Shown here piece by piece: positions 24,739-33,941 of a DNA stretch of 53,467 nt. The notes beneath the pieces are model-generated. The model was not told where the DNA came from. It did not search any database and saw nothing but the letters and a program-made list of their open reading frames with translations. The position numbers were made by a program, and so were the translations under genes. The stretch comes from Flavicella sp963932955. Its GTDB lineage: Bacteria > Bacteroidota > Bacteroidia > Flavobacteriales > Flavobacteriaceae. The stretch spans positions 1 to 53,467 of the forward strand of contig CAWVRK010000014.1 of the NCBI GenBank assembly GCA_963932955.1, in the 5' to 3' direction. Within the stretch, counting starts at the first letter, position 1; the number at the start of each line of letters is the position of its first letter.

Positions 24739-26271
24739 TTACGATTTTCGTTTCCGGTATTTTTTAAAACCGTAATAAACGAACAGCATTCCTAAAAAAT
24801 AATAGAAATACGATTTCAGAGGGCCATCTCCATGCACAGTCGTAAACAAGCGCTCCCATCGAATCTTGTCCAATCCCTTTCCATAACTGTCCCAACTAAA
24901 CCACACAAATACAGGTTTTCCAACCACATGGTCAAAAGGAACATAACCCCAATACCTTGAATCTTCCGAATTGTGTCGGTTGTCTCCCATCATCCAATAA
25001 TAATTTTGTTGGAAGGTATACCTGTCTGCGAGTTTGCCATCGATGTAAATATTCCCAGCCTCTGTGGTCAACCTATGGTGTTCGTATTCTTTGATAATGC
25101 GGCTGTAAAGTGGCAATGTTTTCATAGTCAAGTCAACCGTTTTACCTTTTTCAGGGATGTAGATCGGACCAAAATGGTCCCGATTCCATTTGTAGGAGGC
25201 GGATGGAAATACCCTTTCGGCCTTTCCTTTTTCTCGTAAGTTTTTTTGAACGCTCTTTACAATTGGACTTTTTTTCATTTTGTTTGCATGCTCCTCGTCC
25301 AAGTTTAAAACGTATTGCCCTGCTTGGATATAAGCCTCCCCTCGACGGACTTGGTATTTGTTGTACAAACTATTTTCGCTAAGGTTTTGTCCTTTTGTAT
25401 CTACTGTATAGAAAAACTGTGGTTTTGCTCTTTCTGGCATTTCAGAATACGAGCCGTTGATGTAAATGTCGCCCCCTCTGATTTCCAGACTGTCTCCAGC
25501 AATTGCGACACAACGTTTTACATAATTGGATTTTTTGTCTATCGGCTTTACGATTTTACGATCGGGTCTTTTGAAAAATTGCTGAACTGTATCTGTCGGC
25601 CAGTTAAAAACCACAATGTCATTGCGCTTTATTTTTTGAAAACCTGGGATTCTAAGGTAGGGGATAGCCGGTTTTTTCAGATAGGAGCGAATGCCAATCA
25701 AAGGCAAGGTATCGTGCACCATCGGCGCTGCTATGGGCGTCATAGGAACCCTTGCTCCGTAGTGGAATTTGCTAACAAAAAGGAAATCACCCACCAACAA
25801 CGATTTTTCAAGAGAGGAGGTAGGAATGGTATAAGGTTGCATCACATACGTATGGACTAAGGTCGCAGCGATGACGGCAAAAAGAATGGAACTCACCCAT
25901 TCTCCAAGAGCGCTTTTGGGTTTTAAATCACGGTCGGTCACGTAGGTGACATCTGCCATGTAATTCAGGTAGTAGAGGTAAAATCCCAAACTTAAAAAGC
26001 TCAACCAAGTAGCCGCTGTCGAATTTTTCCCAAAACTTCGAGAGGTCTCCACCCAGAGGACAGGAAAAAGCAATAAATTGATGACGGGGACAAAAAGCAA
26101 AAACACCCACCATTTCGGACGGTTGATGATTTGCATCAAGATCACGGCATTGTAAATTGGGACCAGTGCTTCCCATGCTTTTCTACCCGCTTTTTTGTAG
26201 AGCTTCCAAGTTCCTAAAAAGTGGACACCTTGCAGGGCTAAAAAAAATAAAATCCATTCGCTACTCGTCAT
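24739..26271 (-). CDS. lepB: Signal peptidase I, long Bacteroidota form
   Basis: A 510-residue membrane serine protease that cleaves Sec and Tat signal peptides. The first about 110 residues hold hydrophobic helices, then another anchor (about 125-142). The catalytic serine is expected at S153 in PTSSLEKSLLVGDF and the lysine at K252 in YVKRCVAIAGDSL, with the late GDNRHNSEDSRYWG box. It is far longer than the E. coli enzyme (324) because of the membrane region and an insert of about 130 residues between the lysine box and the GDNR box. It follows dapB by 66 bases. Confidence 0.93.
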   Translation of the reverse strand: MTSSEWILFFLALQGVHFLGTWKLYKKAGRKAWEALVPIYNAVILMQIINRPKWWVFLLFVPVINLLLFPVLWVETSRSFGKNSTAATWLSFLSLGFYLYYLNYMADVTYVTDRDLKPKSALGEWVSSILFAVIAATLVHTYVMQPYTIPTSSLEKSLLVGDFLFVSKFHYGARVPMTPIAAPMVHDTLPLIGIRSYLKKPAIPYLRIPGFQKIKRNDIVVFNWPTDTVQQFFKRPDRKIVKPIDKKSNYVKRCVAIAGDSLEIRGGDIYINGSYSEMPERAKPQFFYTVDTKGQNLSENSLYNKYQVRRGEAYIQAGQYVLNLDEEHANKMKKSPIVKSVQKNLREKGKAERVFPSASYKWNRDHFGPIYIPEKGKTVDLTMKTLPLYSRIIKEYEHHRLTTEAGNIYIDGKLADRYTFQQNYYWMMGDNRHNSEDSRYWGYVPFDHVVGKPVFVWFSWDSYGKGLDKIRWERLFTTVHGDGPLKSYFYYFLGMLFVYYGFKKYRKRKS

Positions 26272-26337
26272 GTGCTAATTTTTTACTGTTGTTTTTTTTG
26301 CAAACCAAATTTTTATGCATTCGGTACCAAAGCAGTT

Positions 26338-27039
26338 TTAGATGCCCAATACATCCTTCATCGAAAACACACCTTTCTTATCGACAATCCATTCCGCTGC
26401 AACCACAGCGCCCAAGGCAAATCCTTGACGGGTGTGTGCAGTGTGTTTGATGTCGATGCAATCCACCTCAGACCCATAACGGACCGTGTGTGTACCAGGT
26501 ACTTCAGGACTTCTGATGGCCGTGATTGGAATGCTGTTTTCTTTTGTTGCTTTGTCCAATTCCCATTGGCCGTGTTTTGTGTGCTCGATCACCCCTTCAG
26601 CAAGTGTGATTGCCGTGCCACTTGGCTCGTCCAGTTTTTGTTTGTGGTGAATCTCTTCGATCTGAACTTGGTATTGCTCCAGGTTCCCCATCATTTTGGC
26701 CAATTGCTTGTTCAGCTCAAAAAAGATGTTGACACCCAAACTAAAATTGGAGGCATAGAGAAAGGCACCGTTCTTTTCACGGCAAAGCGTCTCCATCTCT
26801 TCGTAGCGATTCAACCATCCGGTCGTCCCAGAAATGACAGGGACCGAGTGATTCAAACAATTCGAAATGTTGTGTACTGCAGCATCTGGAATGCTGAAAT
26901 CTATGGCCACCTCAGCGCCAGAGACGTCATAACTTTCCGCATCCTTGTCAATTTTCATGACGATTTCATGCCCTCGACTGAGTGCGATTTTTTCGATGGT
27001 TTGTCCCATCTTTCCGTATCCTAATAGTGCTATTTTCAT
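26338..27039 (-). CDS. dapB: 4-hydroxy-tetrahydrodipicolinate reductase
   Basis: A 233-residue enzyme reducing HTPA to tetrahydrodipicolinate in the lysine/meso-DAP pathway. The nucleotide-binding start is ALLGYGKMGQTIE, SGTTGW follows, and the catalytic/substrate motif is EIHHKQKLDEPSGTA. It is shorter than the E. coli enzyme (273), as in other Bacteroidota. The start ATG lies one base after the stop of the DUF5683 gene. dapF is 7 kb upstream on the same strand. Confidence 0.96.
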   Translation of the reverse strand: MKIALLGYGKMGQTIEKIALSRGHEIVMKIDKDAESYDVSGAEVAIDFSIPDAAVHNISNCLNHSVPVISGTTGWLNRYEEMETLCREKNGAFLYASNFSLGVNIFFELNKQLAKMMGNLEQYQVQIEEIHHKQKLDEPSGTAITLAEGVIEHTKHGQWELDKATKENSIPITAIRSPEVPGTHTVRYGSEVDCIDIKHTAHTRQGFALGAVVAAEWIVDKKGVFSMKDVLGI

Positions 27040-27040
27040 T

Positions 27041-27616
27041 TTAAAAATTGATGTTTAAAGCAATTCCTACCACCGTTTGCTCGGTGAAGGGAGTTTGGTA
27101 TATTTTTGGGTCGAATGACAGTTGGTCATTCACGTTGAACTGTAACAAATGTGCGCTGACACTTGCCTCCAATACTTGCAAGACATACAAGGCTGCAAAT
27201 GTCAGCAAAGAAGTATCCCTGTTTTGTTTCAATGTTTTTTGGGCGCTGATCAATCCCGATCTGGAGATCAATGCGGTGCCATTTTCTAATACAAACTCAT
27301 CTTTGAGTCCCGCTTCTCTCAACTTGAAAGCACGTCTGTACTTTTTGTAAGTCGTGTTGTTCGTAGCGTAGTAGTAAATTGGAATTGCCAATGCACCGTA
27401 TACGACGGGTACTTTCCAGTAATCTTTGTTGTAGGTTTGACCCAGACCTGGAAGAATTGCCGAATAAAAGGCTGCTCTTGCAGGTGTCAATGGATTGTAG
27501 CCGTCTTTTTTAAAAACCTCCTCACTTGTCAGATAGGCGTTTTTTGTTTGCGCTTGAACAGCACAGGAAATCCCCAATAATAACAAGACCCGCAGATATG
27601 TCAAGCGAAACAACAC
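27041..27616 (-). CDS. DUF5683 domain membrane protein
   Basis: A 191-residue protein with an N-terminal signal peptide ending near AVQAQ, then NPLTPARAAFYSAILPGLGQTYNKDYWKVPVVYG, characteristic of the DUF5683 family, and C-terminal hydrophobic segments. Function unknown. The start is GTG at 27616, directly after the parB stop (TAA GTG), indicating tight coupling with parB and with dapB downstream. Confidence 0.85.
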   Translation of the reverse strand: MLFRLTYLRVLLLLGISCAVQAQTKNAYLTSEEVFKKDGYNPLTPARAAFYSAILPGLGQTYNKDYWKVPVVYGALAIPIYYYATNNTTYKKYRRAFKLREAGLKDEFVLENGTALISRSGLISAQKTLKQNRDTSLLTFAALYVLQVLEASVSAHLLQFNVNDQLSFDPKIYQTPFTEQTVVGIALNINF

Positions 27617-28495
27617 TTATTTTATCAATTTTTGAATGCGTTCAAAATCTTCCTGAGAATCGAAAGGAATGGAAATTTTTCCTTTTCCATTGTTGCCAAC
27701 CGTCACCTGTATCTTGTGTCCCAAATACTTGCTGATGGTTTCAATTCCATTGGCTACATACGAAGGTGTTTTGGCTTTTTTTGACTTTTTTGTGTCTGGG
27801 TTTTTTAAGTTTTTGACCAGTTCTTCTGTTTGTCGAACTGACAATTTGTTTTGGATGACTTTCTTGTAGATCTCCAATTGCTCATTGAGGTTGTCGATGT
27901 TGATCAAGGCTCTTCCGTGCCCCATAGAAAGAAAACCGTCTCTCATTCCTGTTTGAATGATCGGATCGAGTTTTAAGAGACGTAAATAGTTGGTAACCGT
28001 CGATCTTTTTTTACCAACACGGATGCTCAATTCTTCTTGGGTAAGGTTGATTTCTTCGACAAGACGTTGGTAAGAGAGTGCGATTTCGATCGGGTCTAGA
28101 TTCTTTCGTTGAATATTTTCAACCAAGGCCATTTCAAGCATCTCTTGGTCATTGGCGAGCCGCACATAAGCGGGGATGGAGTCATTTCCAAGTCGTTTGG
28201 AAGCTCTAAAACGACGCTCTCCAGAAACCAATTGGAAACGATTACCTGAAGTTTTTCGAACCGTTATGGGTTGAATGACGCCCAGTTCTTTGATTGAATT
28301 TGAAAGTTCTTCCAGTGCTTGTTCGTCAAAATGAGTTCTGGGTTGGTAGGGGTTGACTTCGATGGAATTCAAATCCAAATCGATGATGGTTCCGACAATC
28401 ACCGCTGCATTTTTATCTTTAGCAGCATTGTCAGTTTCTTTTAGAAGTGCCGATAAACCTCTACCCAAAGCTTGTCTTTTGGTTGCCTTTGCCAT
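27617..28495 (-). CDS. parB: Chromosome partitioning protein ParB
   Basis: A 292-residue parS-binding CTP switch protein. The N-terminal basic RQALGRGLSALL is typical of chromosomal ParBs. The CTPase/ParB motif LVSGERRFRASKRLG (about residues 90-104) is intact, followed by ENIQRKNLDPIEIA and the HTH region QEELSIRVGKKRSTVTNYLRLLKL. The C-terminal dimerisation region is short. Its ATG overlaps the parA stop by one base (TAATG). The window shows no perfect parS, but one close match sits behind rpoC. Confidence 0.96.
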   Translation of the reverse strand: MAKATKRQALGRGLSALLKETDNAAKDKNAAVIVGTIIDLDLNSIEVNPYQPRTHFDEQALEELSNSIKELGVIQPITVRKTSGNRFQLVSGERRFRASKRLGNDSIPAYVRLANDQEMLEMALVENIQRKNLDPIEIALSYQRLVEEINLTQEELSIRVGKKRSTVTNYLRLLKLDPIIQTGMRDGFLSMGHGRALINIDNLNEQLEIYKKVIQNKLSVRQTEELVKNLKNPDTKKSKKAKTPSYVANGIETISKYLGHKIQVTVGNNGKGKISIPFDSQEDFERIQKLIK

Positions 28496-29259
28496 TATGA
28501 ATTCTTTTTTAGAACCTCGTTTGCAAGGTTGATATAATTGATCGCTCCTTTGCTTGTAGCGTCGTATGCGATGATGCTTTCTCCAAAACTTGGCGCTTCT
28601 CCTAAGCGGATGTTTCTTTGGATGACGGTTTCAAAAACCATTTCGTTGAAATGTTTTTTCACCTCTTCTACCACTTGGTTGGAGAGTCGCAATCGGGAGT
28701 CGTACATGGTCAAGAGCAGTCCTTCGATGTCCAAATCCGCGTTGTGTATTTTTTGAATACTCTTGATGGTATTCAAAAGTTTTCCAAGTCCTTCCAAAGC
28801 GAAGTATTCACATTGAATCGGGATGATGACTGAGTCTGCAGCGGTCAGCGCATTGAGCGTGATCAATCCCAAGGAGGGCGCACAGTCAATAAGTATGAAA
28901 TCATAACGATCTTTCACAGACTCCAATGATTTTTTCAGCATGTATTCTCGGTCGTTTTTGTCCACCAATTCAATTTCTACCGCTACCAGATCAATGTGAG
29001 CGGGAATGATGTCCACATTTGGTGAATTTGTCTTTTGAATCGCTTGTTCCGCACTCGCGGTGTGTTCCAAAACTTGATACGACCCAAGTTCATTGCTCTC
29101 AACGTCCAATCCCAGACCGGAAGTCGCATTTGCTTGAGGGTCTGCATCGATCAACAATACTTTTTTTTCCAACACCCCTAAAGCAGCAGCCAAATTTACA
29201 GACGTGGTCGTCTTACCAACACCACCCTTTTGATTGGCAATTGCAATTATCTTTCCCAT
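28495..29259 (-). CDS. parA: Chromosome partitioning ATPase ParA
   Basis: A 254-residue Walker-type ATPase that positions ParB-bound chromosome origins. It begins MGKIIAIANQKGGVGKTTTSVNLAAALG with the deviant Walker A (KGGVGKTT), then VLLIDADPQANATSGLG and IDCAPSLGLITLNALTAAD. The ATG at 29259 gives the standard N-terminus; an upstream in-frame ATG at 29280 adds seven residues. A candidate -7 element lies 19 bases upstream. Confidence 0.97.
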   Translation of the reverse strand: MGKIIAIANQKGGVGKTTTSVNLAAALGVLEKKVLLIDADPQANATSGLGLDVESNELGSYQVLEHTASAEQAIQKTNSPNVDIIPAHIDLVAVEIELVDKNDREYMLKKSLESVKDRYDFILIDCAPSLGLITLNALTAADSVIIPIQCEYFALEGLGKLLNTIKSIQKIHNADLDIEGLLLTMYDSRLRLSNQVVEEVKKHFNEMVFETVIQRNIRLGEAPSFGESIIAYDATSKGAINYINLANEVLKKNS

Positions 29260-29277
29260 TTGAGCAAAATTATGATT

Positions 29278-29309
29278 CAAAAATACAATTATTTACGGGT
29301 TTTTAAAAA
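29278..29309 (-). promoter_or_regulatory. Candidate parA promoter
   Basis: On the minus strand TATTTTTG (29285-29278) matches TAnnTTTG. The bases 20 upstream read TTTT rather than TTTG, so the -33 box is imperfect. The -7 box is 19 bases from the parA ATG. Confidence 0.5.
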
Positions 29310-29459
29310 GGAAGATGTTAACAAACTTTTAAGTTGCTAATTTTAGGGAGCTTACAGCAAATAAGGGCTCCGAAGAACCCTTGTGCGATTGTTTTTTTTG
29401 ATGTGAACTCATTTTTTCAAGTGCTTTTTAAGGCGGTATATTTTTTTGTAAAAATACAG

Positions 29460-31697
29460 TTATTGTTGGGCTTCAAATACTTCTTTTTTGAGGTCAAACA
29501 CCGATTTTTTGAGTGTTGGCCAGCTGTTATTCGTAGTGTCAATATCTGCTGTTTCTAAATCTGGATCGATGAGAATGCTCTTGATTGCTTTGGTCGATGA
29601 AATAATTTTGCGCACCTCTCGGTCGTTTTTTTGCCATATTTGTGCGGGGTAGGTTTTTCTTTTTTTACGACCGTCTTCATATGTGATTTCTGCAATAATA
29701 GGCATCACAAGCCCTCCCGGTTTTTCAAAGACAATTTCGTACACATAGGAAGGGATTTCTGGGGCAGTTTTGTTTTTGTATTTTTTTTCAAGGTAGCTGG
29801 TCAGCAGTCGGATGTCCTCAATTTTTTCCGGTTCTCCTTCTGAAATATCATCGGTCGTCAAGAAAAGTCCGGGTCGGATTCTTTCTGCAGGAATGCCTAG
29901 CTCCTTGGCCAACGAAAGGATTCTTTTGGTAGGTTTGTCAGTGACACGGAATTGATTCACCTCTTTGACAGCAATGTCGCAGACATCGGTTGTGTAAAAC
30001 CAACCCCTCCAAAACCAATCCAAATCTACTCCTGAGGCATCTTCCATTGTTCTAAAGAAATCTTCAGGAGTCGGATGCTTGAACATCCACCGTCTGGAAT
30101 AAGTGCGAAAGGCATAGTCAAACAACCTGTGGCCGAGAATTGTTTCTCTGAGGAGGTACAAACCGGCGGCAGGTTTGGAATAGGCATTCGGGCCAAATTG
30201 ATAGACCTGATCTCCTTGGGTCATGATGGGCGCAATGTTGCTTTGATCGCCAGCCATGTAGGGTACGATGTCTTTGGGAAGGTTTTCCGTGTTGAAATCT
30301 TTGTCAAATGCCAATTCTGTCAAGGTTTCGATAAAAGAATTCAAACCTTCGTCCATCCACGTCCATTGGCGTTCGTCAGAATTTACAATCATCGGGAAAA
30401 AGTTGTGTCCGATCTCGTGCGTGATGACGCCAATCATGGCGTCTCTTGTTCTGTCTGAATAAGTACCATCTTTTCTGGGTCTTCCATAATTCCAACAGAT
30501 TTGTGGGTATTCCATTCCTTGGTTTTTGGAGTGAACAGAAATGGCTTTGTGGTAGGGGTAGTCAAACGTGTATTTGGAATACTCCTTCAAGGTATGAGCA
30601 ACCACTCGAGTGGAGTACTTTTCCCACAGAGGGTTTCCTTCTTTGGGGTAGAGTGAGTAAGCCATTACGGCAGTTCCATTCATGTCGACTGCCATGGCGT
30701 CCCAAATAAATTTCCGGGAAGAAGCAAAGGCGTAATCGCGGACGTTTTTCGCATTGAAATGCCATGTTTTTGTTTCTTTGCTCGTGTTTTTTTCAGCGAC
30801 TTCTGCTTCTTCTTGTGTGACAATCATGACGGGTTTGTCAAAAGAATTTTTGGAAGCATTCAAACGTTTTAGTTGTGTTTTTGTCAAGACATCTTTTGGG
30901 TTGGTCAACACCCCTGTTGCGTTTAAAATATGGTCTTTGGGCGTCGTAATCTTAACTTTGTAGTCTCCAAATTCCAAGGCAAATTCGCTGCGTCCCCAAA
31001 ACTGCATGTTCTGCCAACCTTCCACGTTGTCGTAGACCGCCAAACGCGGGAAAAATTGAGCAATCACATAGAGCTTGTTTCCATTTTCTTCAAAGTGCTC
31101 GTATCCTGAGCGGGTTCTGTCGATCGTGTGGTCGATGATGTTGTACCACCATTTGATTTCAAATTTAAAAGTCTTCCCAGAGGCCAAAGGTTTTGGCAAA
31201 TCAATGCGCATCATGGTGCGGTTGATGGTGTAGGACAGTTCATTGCCATTGGACTGTTGTACGGCTTCAATATTGAATCCGCCATCAAAAGGTGCTTCGA
31301 TAAATTTCTTTGCAAAGGTTGCTGGAGTGTAGAGTGGATCCACTTGATCAATTTCTATGTCGGGAGATTTTGAGTCTTTTGCCAGTTTGTTCTGGTCCAG
31401 TTGCAGCCATAAGTATTCCAAAGTGTCCTCGGAATTGTTGTGGTAAGTGATTTTTTCAAAACCACTCAGCCTTTGATGGGTATCGTCCAAGACGATGTCC
31501 ATGTCATAATCAACTTGTTGTTGTGTGTATTGGATGCCGGGAGCTCCAGAAGCAGTGTGCTGGCTATTTGGCGTGGCAAATTCGTCTTTGAGTTGTTTGA
31601 ATTTATTCGTGTTGGTATGTCCTTTTTGAGTTTGGGCTAAAATGAGTTGGCTAGTTGTGCATAGCAATACGAGGAATGCGAAACTTATTTTTTTCAT
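29460..31697 (-). CDS. Secreted or periplasmic M1 family metallopeptidase
   Basis: A 745-residue zinc aminopeptidase-like protein. Signal peptide about residues 1-21 (MKKISFAFLVLLCTTSQLILA). The zinc site is HEIGHNFFPMIVNSDERQWTWMDEGLNSF, the HExxH-18-E pattern with HEIGH and the distal Glu in DEGLN. GMEYPQICW matches the GxMEN exopeptidase loop. The N-terminal beta domain and the C-terminal extension are typical of Bacteroidota secreted M1 enzymes. The substrate is unknown. The 180 bases before parA are otherwise empty. Confidence 0.93.
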   Translation of the reverse strand: MKKISFAFLVLLCTTSQLILAQTQKGHTNTNKFKQLKDEFATPNSQHTASGAPGIQYTQQQVDYDMDIVLDDTHQRLSGFEKITYHNNSEDTLEYLWLQLDQNKLAKDSKSPDIEIDQVDPLYTPATFAKKFIEAPFDGGFNIEAVQQSNGNELSYTINRTMMRIDLPKPLASGKTFKFEIKWWYNIIDHTIDRTRSGYEHFEENGNKLYVIAQFFPRLAVYDNVEGWQNMQFWGRSEFALEFGDYKVKITTPKDHILNATGVLTNPKDVLTKTQLKRLNASKNSFDKPVMIVTQEEAEVAEKNTSKETKTWHFNAKNVRDYAFASSRKFIWDAMAVDMNGTAVMAYSLYPKEGNPLWEKYSTRVVAHTLKEYSKYTFDYPYHKAISVHSKNQGMEYPQICWNYGRPRKDGTYSDRTRDAMIGVITHEIGHNFFPMIVNSDERQWTWMDEGLNSFIETLTELAFDKDFNTENLPKDIVPYMAGDQSNIAPIMTQGDQVYQFGPNAYSKPAAGLYLLRETILGHRLFDYAFRTYSRRWMFKHPTPEDFFRTMEDASGVDLDWFWRGWFYTTDVCDIAVKEVNQFRVTDKPTKRILSLAKELGIPAERIRPGLFLTTDDISEGEPEKIEDIRLLTSYLEKKYKNKTAPEIPSYVYEIVFEKPGGLVMPIIAEITYEDGRKKRKTYPAQIWQKNDREVRKIISSTKAIKSILIDPDLETADIDTTNNSWPTLKKSVFDLKKEVFEAQQ

Positions 31698-31748
31698 GTC
31701 AACTTGGTTTTGTACGGTTAAATGTAGTCCTTAAAAGGAAACATTTAG

Positions 31749-32252
31749 TTAAAAATAGATTAAAGATTTTGACTTGTTTTTTGTGAGAACAACGCTTTTG
31801 TTTTTGCCGTATATCTTTGTCTTTACAATGTTTTCTTGCTCGCGCAATGCATGTGTCAAAAGGGTGTTTTCGATACGAAGGGATTGCAAACTGTCAATCT
31901 CTTGAATTTCTAGGTAGAAAACAACCTGGTTGTCCTGGTATTCTTTGCCCAAATACACAAAGTTTTGCTTTCTGTTGTTCACCTCAAAAGAGAGTTGTTC
32001 GTTTAGGTAAGCACGGTAGCGTTTTTCGATTCCCAGTGGCTCTCTGTCTGTGGCAATTTCAACAGCTGTAGTTGCAACAGCATTCAACGCCGTCTGAAGA
32101 TCGTCTACAAATATCCGAACGGTCACCTGCAAAGCTTGCTGTTCTTGCACGTAATCTATTTGCATCAGACTCATGTAGTATTTGTGGTTGGAAAAGGCAA
32201 CAGAGAGTGAGAAAAAAAATCCGAGCCCAACTAATTTTATGGAAGTATGCAT
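31749..32252 (-). CDS. DUF6702 family protein
   Basis: A 167-residue secreted protein: signal peptide about 1-20, then HKYYMSLMQIDYVQEQQALQVTVRIFVDDLQTAL, the DUF6702 hallmark, and YRAYLNEQLSFEVN. The function is unknown; members are commonly found beside an M1 peptidase in flavobacteria, as here (51 bases upstream of it). Confidence 0.8.
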   Translation of the reverse strand: MHTSIKLVGLGFFFSLSVAFSNHKYYMSLMQIDYVQEQQALQVTVRIFVDDLQTALNAVATTAVEIATDREPLGIEKRYRAYLNEQLSFEVNNRKQNFVYLGKEYQDNQVVFYLEIQEIDSLQSLRIENTLLTHALREQENIVKTKIYGKNKSVVLTKNKSKSLIYF

Positions 32253-32328
32253 GTAAAAATTTCCGAAACGATTCGTCCATAAAGATACTCAAAAATTAGT
32301 TTGAAAAAAGGAGGCATCAAGGCATTCT

Positions 32329-32365
32329 AAAAAGCGAGTTTCAAACACATACAGCTCGCTTTTTT
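32329..32365. terminator. Bidirectional hairpin terminator at the end of mltG
   Basis: AAAAAGCGAG (32329-32338) pairs with CTCGCTTTTT (32355-32364), with T/A runs on both sides. It overlaps the mltG stop codon and separates mltG from the DUF6702 gene. Confidence 0.65.
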
Positions 32366-33401
32366 AGCGTTGCACTCCTTGCGAGGAAAGCCACCTTTGG
32401 TATTGTTTCGCATTTCTGTTGTGCTGCCTCAAACTTTTAGTAAATACATGGCTGCCGATTTTTTTTGTGCTTGCGCACATAAACATGTACCTGTGTTTGG
32501 ACGGATTCAGTACGGCATCTATGGCTGAGATATCAGGCATAGCGATGGGGCCTGGTGGGATGCCGGCGTATTTGTATGTATTGTAAGGAGAGTCAATTTT
32601 CAAATCTTTGTTGAGCACGCGTTTGACTTCAAAATCCGAACCGTATTTTTCTTGGAGCGCAAAGATGACAGTAGGGTCGGCTTGCAATGCCCATTTTTTG
32701 TGGTACCGATTCAAGTACAAACCGGCAACGATTGGTCTTTCGCTCACTTGCGCCGTTTCTTTTTGCACGATTGAAGCGAGGGCAATCACTTCTTGAACCT
32801 CTAAATTTTGTTTTTTGGCTTTGGCGATTCGACGGACATTCCAAAATTTATGGTACTCTCGATACATCCTGTTTCGAAAGCCTTCCGCACTAGTGTTCCA
32901 AAGGAATTCATAAGTATTGGGAACGTACATGCCAATGGCATTCTTTTTTGCAAAGCCGTGCTTGGCCAAAAAAAGAGAGTCTGTAAATGCCCGTATCAAA
33001 GAGATTGAATCCGCTTCTATTTGTTTGGAAATTCGACCTGCTAACAGTTCCAATCGGTGTTGGTTGTTAAAAGTCACTTGTACAGGAGCTTGTGTGCCAC
33101 TTCTCAATAAATTGACCAATTCGTTTGAATTCATCCCTTTTTGAAGCAGGTACCTGCCTCCTTTGAGTTGTTTTGTGTATTTTTTTTGGGTAGCGACCCA
33201 TGCAAAGTCCTCCGTGTTTTTTAAAAAAGGACGCACTTCTTTTAACAAGTTTTCAAAAGTACTTCCTGAGGGCAGGTATAGGTAGCCTTCGACGTGTACA
33301 TTTTCTGCGTAAACTTTCCTTCCAAAATGCATCGTAATCAAGACAATTGAAGCCGAGATTGCCAAGGCAATTCCGATGTTTTTTTTAGTTTTTAAAGGCA
33401 T
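32364..33401 (-). CDS. mltG: Endolytic murein transglycosylase MltG
   Basis: A 345-residue YceG-like enzyme that cleaves nascent peptidoglycan near the inner membrane and may set glycan strand length. An N-terminal membrane anchor (about 8-26) is followed by a LysM-like region and the catalytic domain with EVIALASIVQKETAQ, where the Glu of QKET is the expected catalytic residue. The C-terminal PYNTYKYAGIPPGPIAMPDISAIDAVLNP is highly conserved. It starts three bases after the GNAT gene, in an operon with dapF. Confidence 0.94.
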   Translation of the reverse strand: MPLKTKKNIGIALAISASIVLITMHFGRKVYAENVHVEGYLYLPSGSTFENLLKEVRPFLKNTEDFAWVATQKKYTKQLKGGRYLLQKGMNSNELVNLLRSGTQAPVQVTFNNQHRLELLAGRISKQIEADSISLIRAFTDSLFLAKHGFAKKNAIGMYVPNTYEFLWNTSAEGFRNRMYREYHKFWNVRRIAKAKKQNLEVQEVIALASIVQKETAQVSERPIVAGLYLNRYHKKWALQADPTVIFALQEKYGSDFEVKRVLNKDLKIDSPYNTYKYAGIPPGPIAMPDISAIDAVLNPSKHRYMFMCASTKKIGSHVFTKSLRQHNRNAKQYQRWLSSQGVQR

Positions 33402-33404
33402 AAT

Positions 33405-33938
33405 TCAATCTTCATAGGTTCGAATCAATTGGTACATAACCTCGTCTTTGTATGTGGGGAGGTCAAAAATCCAATCTTTGCGGACGCCAGCAATGACAAA
33501 GTTGTTCTTTTCAAATAAATTCATGCTGCTTGCGTTGTCGGAAGTAATGTGTGCATACAATTGGTGCAGGTTCAAATGCTTAAAAGCATAGGAAATCAAA
33601 AGGCGAAGCGCTTCCGTTGCAAAACCTTTTTTCCGGTAGGCTTCTAGCGTCAAGATGCCAATTCCTGCTCTTTTATTTGCTGGGTCGAAATCGAACAAAT
33701 CGATCATGCCGACAGGTTTATCATCTATATTTGTCACCATGACCAACCGGAGCTGTTTGGCTTCGTAAATGTCCAAATGCGCATTGTCGAGGTATTTGGA
33801 TAAGGTGAATTTTGAAAAAGGGGTTCGGGTGTTGCTGACTTGCCAAAAAGCTTCTTTGTTTTCTGTTTCGTACAAAAACTGAAGGTCTTTAAGTTCCAAG
33901 GCTCGGAGGTGTATTTGAGTTCCTTTCAACGTATTCAT
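33405..33938 (-). CDS. GNAT family N-acetyltransferase (RimJ/RimL-like)
   Basis: A 177-residue acetyltransferase with the RimL-type core: IHLRALELKDLQFLY at the start, MIDLFDFDPANKRAGIGILTLEAYRKKGFATEALRLLISYAF holding the acetyl-CoA motif, and NASSMNLFEKNNF. It is tightly packed between dapF (3-base gap) and mltG (3-base gap). The substrate is unknown; ribosomal proteins or small amines are typical for the subfamily. Confidence 0.88.
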   Translation of the reverse strand: MNTLKGTQIHLRALELKDLQFLYETENKEAFWQVSNTRTPFSKFTLSKYLDNAHLDIYEAKQLRLVMVTNIDDKPVGMIDLFDFDPANKRAGIGILTLEAYRKKGFATEALRLLISYAFKHLNLHQLYAHITSDNASSMNLFEKNNFVIAGVRKDWIFDLPTYKDEVMYQLIRTYED

Positions 33939-33941
33939 AGC

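Noticed and set aside
27617..29259. parAB as a marker that oriC is in this window
   Set aside because: In Bacteroidota parAB is not a reliable oriC neighbour, and no dnaA gene or cluster of DnaA boxes is visible; the one box at 53274 could be chance.
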